DNA of 64,000 bases, taken from Alteribacter aurantiacus DSM 18675. GTDB lineage: Bacteria > Bacillota > Bacilli > Bacillales > Salisediminibacteriaceae. The notes below the pieces were generated by a model. That model saw only the letters and a program-made list of their open reading frames with translations, did not search any database and had not been told where the DNA came from. Of the stretch, positions 59,121-64,000 are shown in pieces (within the stretch, counting starts at the first letter, position 1; each line of letters starts with the position of its first letter). The DNA is taken from positions 2,034,781 through 2,098,780 of the forward strand of contig NZ_KE386941.1 in NCBI RefSeq assembly GCF_000429705.1. Reading direction: 5' to 3'. Both the position numbers and the translations under genes were made by a program.

Positions 59121-59786
59121 TTAAAACCGACTATTTTCGAGGTGTTTTGAAAGGGCTTGAACAGCATCCTCTTCATTTCTACTCGTAATTGCCTCTAAAA
59201 TTCTCTCATGCTCATGAATGGCATCCTCAGGACGCCCGCTCCTGGAAAGGGATTCTTTTAAAGCTACTTTGCTATACTCTACTAAAGGTCGCCAAATATT
59301 TAGCATCAACTTATTATGACAACTTTCAACAAGCGCTTTATGAAACAAGTAATCTTCTTCTACAGGAATAACCCCATCAGCCCACGTTTGTTTAGACTGC
59401 TCGATTAGGTGCTTCAACTTCTCCATTTGTTCCTCAGTAGCCCTTCTGCATGCTAATCGGACAGCTTCAATCTCAATGATCGACCTCGTTTCAGTTACAT
59501 CTTGACGAGCTCTTGTGTCTCTTAAGAAAAAGCTCGCTAGTATTTCAGCCAGCCTATGTCCTCCAGCTCGTTGAATAAACGTCCCCTCACCTTTACGAGT
59601 CTCAATTAAATCCAATAGCTCCAAAGCACGAAGAGCTTCCCTCACTGAAGATCGACCAACTTCCAATCGTTCTGCAAGCTCTCTTTCGGAAGGGAGTTTG
59701 TCTCCTGGTAGAAGGTTATCTGTATGGATGATACGATCCAACTCTTTTAAAATATTCAGATATACTTTATTAGCTGGTGAGGTCAT
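59121..59786 (-). CDS. FadR-subfamily GntR transcriptional regulator
   Basis: This 221-residue regulator has an N-terminal winged helix (NLLPGDKLPSERELAERLEVGRSSVREALRALELLDLIE) and a C-terminal FCD ligand-binding domain. The metal-binding FCD residues are visible: ETRSIIEIEAVRLAC, YLFHKALVESCHN and AIHEHERILEAI, the last holding the final His. The ligand is probably a small carboxylate or acyl compound; this cannot be told from sequence. Start ATG at 59786 after AGGTGG. It sits between the malic-enzyme gene and accD-accA, so regulation of one or both is a reasonable guess. Confidence 0.88.
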   Translation of the reverse strand: MTSPANKVYLNILKELDRIIHTDNLLPGDKLPSERELAERLEVGRSSVREALRALELLDLIETRKGEGTFIQRAGGHRLAEILASFFLRDTRARQDVTETRSIIEIEAVRLACRRATEEQMEKLKHLIEQSKQTWADGVIPVEEDYLFHKALVESCHNKLMLNIWRPLVEYSKVALKESLSRSGRPEDAIHEHERILEAITSRNEEDAVQALSKHLENSRF

Positions 59787-59892
59787 CAAGGTCCACCTGC
59801 TTTCGTTCACAATTGTAGAAGATGCCCTAAAAGGCTTTCGTGACCTGATAAGACATCTTCCAAAGCATCAATGGCATAAAGGAACCACTAAT

Positions 59893-61134
59893 TTATTTAC
59901 TTTCATCAATCATAGTTAATTGTTTCGTCTTTTTTTCTACATCATCTGGGTTAACTTTCTTTCTTGCTACACCTGTTTCCATCGCTGCAATCGCTACACT
60001 CTTTGCAACAGCAGGAGCTACACGGGGATCAAATGGTGCAGGAATCACGTAGTCCACATTCAATTCACTATCGCCAACGAGGCCGGCAATGGCCTTAACT
60101 GCAGCTACTTTCATTTCTTCGTTAATATGAGTAGCATATACGTCCAAAGCTCCGCGGAAAATGCCCGGAAACGCTAAAACGTTATTCACTTGGTTCGGGA
60201 AGTCGGACCTTCCTGTACCAATAACACTTGCGCCAGCTTCTTTTGCTTGGTCCGGCATGATTTCCGGTGTAGGGTTAGCCATGGCAAAGATGATCGGATC
60301 TGGATTCATACTTTGTACCATTTCTTTTGTAAGGGCTCCTTCTACAGATACACCGATAAATACGTCCGTATCTACAATCACATCTTTTAAACTTCCTTCA
60401 AGTTTCCCTTTGTTTGTTACTTGTGCCATTTCGTGTTTAAGATCATTCATGCCTGATGAACGTCCTTCATAAATGGCTCCTCTTGAATCACACAAGATGA
60501 CCTCTTTACATCCCATGCTCAAGAGCAATTTTATGATTGCAATACCCGCTGCACCAGCACCGTTAATAACGACTTTAATTTCGGCCATGGACTTTCCAGT
60601 AATCTTTAAAGCATTTAAAAGTCCAGCTGCTGTAACGATCGCTGTTCCGTGTTGGTCGTCATGAAAAACAGGAATATTCATTTCCTTTTTTAATCGTTCT
60701 TCAATCTCAAAGCATCTCGGTGCAGCAATATCTTCTAAATTTACTCCGCCGAAAGTAGGCTCCATTAACTTTACTGTTTGGACAATCTCGTCCACATCAT
60801 TTGTATTTAAACAAATAGGAAAGGCATCTACACCTGCAAAAGATTTAAACAACACCGCTTTTCCTTCCATAACCGGAAGTGAAGCTTCCGGTCCGATGTT
60901 TCCCAAACCAAGAACAGCAGTGCCATCGGAAACAACAGCAACCATATTTCCTTTCATGGTGTATTCGTACACAGTTTGCGGATCTTCGAAAATGGCTTTA
61001 CATGGTTCTGCAACGCCAGGTGAATAGGCTAGTGACAAGTCCTGTGCATTTCTCACTGCCACTTTTGATACTGTTTCGAGCTTCCCTTTATGCACCCGGT
61101 GCATATGTAATGCTTCTTCTCGTAAAGTCGCCAT
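59893..61134 (-). CDS. ytsJ: Malic enzyme (YtsJ-type)
   Basis: This 413-residue malic enzyme decarboxylates malate to pyruvate. It starts MATLREEALHMHRVHKGKLE, like B. subtilis YtsJ, the main NADP-dependent isoform. Motifs are SLAYSPGVAEPCK, GTAVLGLGNIGPEASLPVMEGK, the catalytic Lys region FKSFAGVDAFPICL, metal ligands NLEDIAAPRCFEIE and FHDDQHGTAIV, and the dinucleotide fold VVINGAGAAGIAI. The ATG at 61134 is seven bases after AAGGAG; 43 further codons upstream are open but unsupported. It lies between dnaE and the FadR-type gene. Confidence 0.94.
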   Translation of the reverse strand: MATLREEALHMHRVHKGKLETVSKVAVRNAQDLSLAYSPGVAEPCKAIFEDPQTVYEYTMKGNMVAVVSDGTAVLGLGNIGPEASLPVMEGKAVLFKSFAGVDAFPICLNTNDVDEIVQTVKLMEPTFGGVNLEDIAAPRCFEIEERLKKEMNIPVFHDDQHGTAIVTAAGLLNALKITGKSMAEIKVVINGAGAAGIAIIKLLLSMGCKEVILCDSRGAIYEGRSSGMNDLKHEMAQVTNKGKLEGSLKDVIVDTDVFIGVSVEGALTKEMVQSMNPDPIIFAMANPTPEIMPDQAKEAGASVIGTGRSDFPNQVNNVLAFPGIFRGALDVYATHINEEMKVAAVKAIAGLVGDSELNVDYVIPAPFDPRVAPAVAKSVAIAAMETGVARKKVNPDDVEKKTKQLTMIDESK

Positions 61135-61263
61135 TCTTCCACTCCTTTTTGATTTCTCATTCCTGTTATTGTAGTAAAGGGTATAGTCCCTTTTTCTATT
61201 TCCGTGGTGGTCTGACCACTTTTGGACAAGTTTCATTATAACAAATCCTGTCCACTTATACAC

Positions 61264-63999
61264 CTATTCTTGTTTTACTACGACATTTTTTTCTCCTAAT
61301 AAAGATTTAAGCCTGATCTGTAGACTTTTTTCTCCTGATACATTCCACTCATGATTTAATCTGTACACCTTTTTTAGCTTTTCATCATATAACACAACCG
61401 TCATATCACCTGGGTCATCTTTAAGCATTCTCTTTAGCCTTTCTCTATAACCTGGATCCTGATGATCATGATCAAGCTTCAAATAAAGGACGCTTTCTTT
61501 TTCACTCTTTTTCCCTGACTTCAGTTTATCGAGTAGTGTCATTTTATCGCCATTCAACTTCATTTGACCGTTGTGGCAGCTTGTTCGTCCTTCAAGAAAG
61601 ACCAACTTTCCTTTTTCAGCAATGGATCTGTATGCTTCAAAAACAGTTGGAAAGAGAGTCACCTCTATTTCACCCGTTTCATCAGAAAGGACGGAGAAAG
61701 CCATTTGTTGCCCTTTTTTCGTCTTAATCACTTTCGTTTCTTCTATAAGACCGGCAATGCGTACGACGGTGCCTTCACTACTGTTCTCCAATGTATGTTT
61801 AATGGTCGAACGCTGATACCCACCCAAAACACTAGAATAGGAGTGGACAGGATGGTTTGATGCATAAAAGCCGAGCACTTGCTTTTCAAAGCTTAGTGAC
61901 TCTTGTTCTCCAAAAGGAGGCACATCAAAGTAATTGGGTTTTTCAACAGGTTCATCAAACAGCCGGCTACCCTTTTGGTTATTCGCTTCGTTTAGCTTTT
62001 CCCCATACTCAAGAGCTGCATCCAGATTAGCCAAAAGACCGGCACGGTGTATACCGAATTCATCACAAGCTCCTGACACAATAAGAGCTTCAATGGTTCG
62101 CTTTGGTAAAGACCTCGGTGGAATCCGAGCACACAAATCAAACAAATCGTGAAAAGGCTCTTTTTTCCGTTCAGCCATAATCGCTTCAATGGCTTGAACG
62201 CCAACATTTTTAATGGCATTTAAACCAATACGGATGTCATTTTCTTTCGCAGTAAAACGAGAGTCACTTTTGTGTATGGACGGTCCTTTAATTTGAATTC
62301 CTTTCCTTCTGGCCTCTGAGATGTATTCCGCCATCTTGTCTTGATGGTGCACAACTCCTGACAAAAGGGAGGTCAAAAAAGAAGTAGGATAATTCGCTTT
62401 TAAGTAAGCAAGCTGATAAGCAATAATACTGTATGCCACCGCATGGCTTCGGTTAAATCCGTAATCAGCAAAGCGCACGATCAAGTCATACACCTTGTTT
62501 GCATCCTCAGTTTCATAGCCTTTCTTTATCGCCCCTGATACGAATTGTTCACGGCCTTTCTCTAGTACCTCACGCTTTTTCTTCCCTACAGCACGACGAA
62601 GAATATCCGCTTCTCCGAGAGAGAACCCTGCCATTTTTGAAGCAATCTGCATGATTTGCTCTTGGTAAATCATCACGCCGTATGTTTTATGAAGAATTGG
62701 CTCTAAATCCGGATGGGGATAGCGGATCTGCTCCTCTCCATGTTTTCTTTTAATATAAACAGGGATGTTCTCCATTGGACCTGGACGATATAATGCATTG
62801 ACCGCTACGATATCTTCAAATTCCGTAGGCTTTAGCCTTTTTAACACACTTCGCATTCCAGACGATTCAAGCTGAAAAACACCACTGGCATCCCCTTCCG
62901 AGAGCATAGCAAACACATTCGGGTCATCAAAAGGAATCGTTTTAATATCAATATTCACCCCATGGTCCTCTTGAATTAAACGAACGATATTCTTAATAAA
63001 GCTCAAATTCCGAAGTCCCAAGAAGTCCATTTTCAATAAACCCAACTCTTCCAATACGCCCATCGGATATTGGGTGAGAAGCATGTTATCATTACCTGTT
63101 TGGACAGGTACAACGTCGGTAAGTTTTTCTTTGCTAATGACTACCCCCGCAGCATGTACGGACGTATGTCTTGGGAGTCCTTCGATTTCTACTGCAATGT
63201 GAAACAATTCAGCTAGCTCTTCATGATCGTCAAGGAGTTTTTTGATCGCAGGAACGTCTTTTTTCGCCTCTTCCAATGTAATGTTTGGCTTTGAAGGAAT
63301 GAGCTTTGCCAGTCTATCGATTAGGCGCGAAGGCGTTTCTAACACACGCCCACCGTCTCTTAATGCCGCTTTTGCAGCTAGGGTTCCAAACGTTATGATT
63401 TGTGCTACATGATCTCGTCCATATTTCTTGGCAACATAGTGAATCACTTCGTCTCTTCTATCATCAGGGAAATCGATATCAATGTCGGGCATAGATACCC
63501 GTTCAGGATTTAAGAAACGTTCAAATAAAAGATCATACGCCAACGGATCAACATCCGTTATTTGAAGTACGTATGCAACAAGAGACCCAGCAGCCGAGCC
63601 ACGCCCAGGGCCGGTAAGCATGCCTCGATCATGAGCGTAGGCCATGAAATCCCAAACGATCAAAAAGTAGTCATCATAATTCATTTTATGTATAACAGAA
63701 AGCTCATACTCAAGCCTTTCCCACACTTTTGTTTCAGGGGAATCACCGAAACGATTCTTTACCCCTTCTTCACATACCTCTCTTAAGTAGGAGCTTGGAG
63801 ACTTTCCGTCTGGCACAGGATAAGCGGGTAGAACCTGACTGCCGAAATTGATTTTCACATTGCACTTTTCAGCAATCTTCAGAGCCGTTTCAACTGCTGT
63901 TGGCCAAGCATGAAAAATAGCCTTCATTTCTTCCTCTGTCTTCAAGTAATATTCAGTAGAGGAAACAAAAGAAGGCAGCTCCGCAAGGGTTTCTCCACG
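61264..63999 (-). CDS. dnaE: DNA polymerase III DnaE, N-terminus outside window
   Basis: The frame is open to the right edge, so only about the last 911 residues are present. The N-terminal PHP domain is missing from view. Visible are the palm acidic motif VSMPDIDIDFPDDRRDEVI, the TSVHAAGVVIS and ALYRPGPMENIPVYIKRKHG blocks, and YGFNRSHAVAYSIIAYQLAYLK. The C-terminal region carries an OB fold (VVRIAGLIEETKVIKTKKGQQ), as in DnaE type 3 polymerases that extend lagging-strand primers in Bacillus. It is upstream of the malic-enzyme gene, as in B. subtilis. Confidence 0.96.
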   Translation of the reverse strand, partial: RGETLAELPSFVSSTEYYLKTEEEMKAIFHAWPTAVETALKIAEKCNVKINFGSQVLPAYPVPDGKSPSSYLREVCEEGVKNRFGDSPETKVWERLEYELSVIHKMNYDDYFLIVWDFMAYAHDRGMLTGPGRGSAAGSLVAYVLQITDVDPLAYDLLFERFLNPERVSMPDIDIDFPDDRRDEVIHYVAKKYGRDHVAQIITFGTLAAKAALRDGGRVLETPSRLIDRLAKLIPSKPNITLEEAKKDVPAIKKLLDDHEELAELFHIAVEIEGLPRHTSVHAAGVVISKEKLTDVVPVQTGNDNMLLTQYPMGVLEELGLLKMDFLGLRNLSFIKNIVRLIQEDHGVNIDIKTIPFDDPNVFAMLSEGDASGVFQLESSGMRSVLKRLKPTEFEDIVAVNALYRPGPMENIPVYIKRKHGEEQIRYPHPDLEPILHKTYGVMIYQEQIMQIASKMAGFSLGEADILRRAVGKKKREVLEKGREQFVSGAIKKGYETEDANKVYDLIVRFADYGFNRSHAVAYSIIAYQLAYLKANYPTSFLTSLLSGVVHHQDKMAEYISEARRKGIQIKGPSIHKSDSRFTAKENDIRIGLNAIKNVGVQAIEAIMAERKKEPFHDLFDLCARIPPRSLPKRTIEALIVSGACDEFGIHRAGLLANLDAALEYGEKLNEANNQKGSRLFDEPVEKPNYFDVPPFGEQESLSFEKQVLGFYASNHPVHSYSSVLGGYQRSTIKHTLENSSEGTVVRIAGLIEETKVIKTKKGQQMAFSVLSDETGEIEVTLFPTVFEAYRSIAEKGKLVFLEGRTSCHNGQMKLNGDKMTLLDKLKSGKKSEKESVLYLKLDHDHQDPGYRERLKRMLKDDPGDMTVVLYDEKLKKVYRLNHEWNVSGEKSLQIRLKSLLGEKNVVVKQE

Positions 64000-64000
64000 C

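Noticed and set aside
1..64000. tRNA or rRNA genes
   Set aside because: No conserved rRNA segments or tRNA cloverleaf patterns were recognised when reading both strands. A dedicated tRNA scan was not possible here.

Overview
The window is a stretch of chromosome from a spore-forming member of the Bacillaceae. It carries spore genes (sspI, ytxC, ytaF, ytvI), T-box leaders on pheST and thrS, and an L20-type leader on an infC that starts with AUU. Its gene order follows the Bacillus subtilis chromosome closely from mutS2 to dnaE. The accessory genes, moderate GC content and acidic proteins would suit a marine or halophilic genus such as Halobacillus, Pontibacillus or Thalassobacillus, but that placement is inference. 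No rRNA, tRNA, CRISPR array, insertion sequence or prophage block was seen.

Layout. 1-6.8 kb: DUF350 gene (cut by the window edge), mutS2, polX, cvpA-like, zapA, and divergent rnhC. 7-12.3 kb: pheT-pheS behind a Phe T-box, a TrmH/SpoU methyltransferase gene (ysgA) and sspI. 12.5-14.8 kb: M42 aminopeptidase (ysdC), dimeric dUTPase, and ysdB with a near-perfect sigma-W promoter. 14.9-23.5 kb: an accessory block between ysdB and ysdA. It has a six-gene overlapping operon (substrate-binding lipoprotein, two permeases, ATPase, CDP-alcohol phosphatidyltransferase, FAD oxidoreductase), a coupled TVP38 plus lipoamide-dehydrogenase-like pair, and a second TVP38 gene. 23.5-28.2 kb: ysdA, rplT, rpmI, infC, thrS. 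28.3-36.6 kb: ytxC, M3 peptidase, a lone mqnC, dnaI, dnaB, nrdR, an uncharacterised protein and a divergent holin-like gene. 36.8-46.5 kb: speD, gapB, coaE, ytaF, mutM, polA, phoR, phoP. 46.8-53.7 kb: MaoC hydratase, mdh, icd, citZ, ytwI, ytvI, fxsA. 54-64 kb: pyk, pfkA, accA, accD, a FadR-type regulator, malic enzyme and the C-terminal part of dnaE.

How they work together. Most genes are housekeeping: DNA repair and replication (mutS2, polX, rnhC, mutM, polA, dnaI, dnaB, dnaE, nrdR), translation (pheST, thrS, infC, rpmI, rplT) and central carbon metabolism (pfkA, pyk, gapB, citZ, icd, mdh, malic enzyme, accDA). Visible controls include CcpN-like boxes at gapB, cre sites at citZ and the MaoC gene, a possible PhoP box at phoPR, T-boxes and the L20 leader.

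The best candidate for an undescribed system is the 14.9-22.7 kb block, a Gram-positive version of the E. coli ynjBCD/ynjF set joined to two flavoprotein oxidoreductases and a TVP38 membrane protein. The second notable pattern is a set of five intergenic arrays of 20-21 bp imperfect tandem repeats. Each locus has its own sequence, but all share the same period and similar placement.
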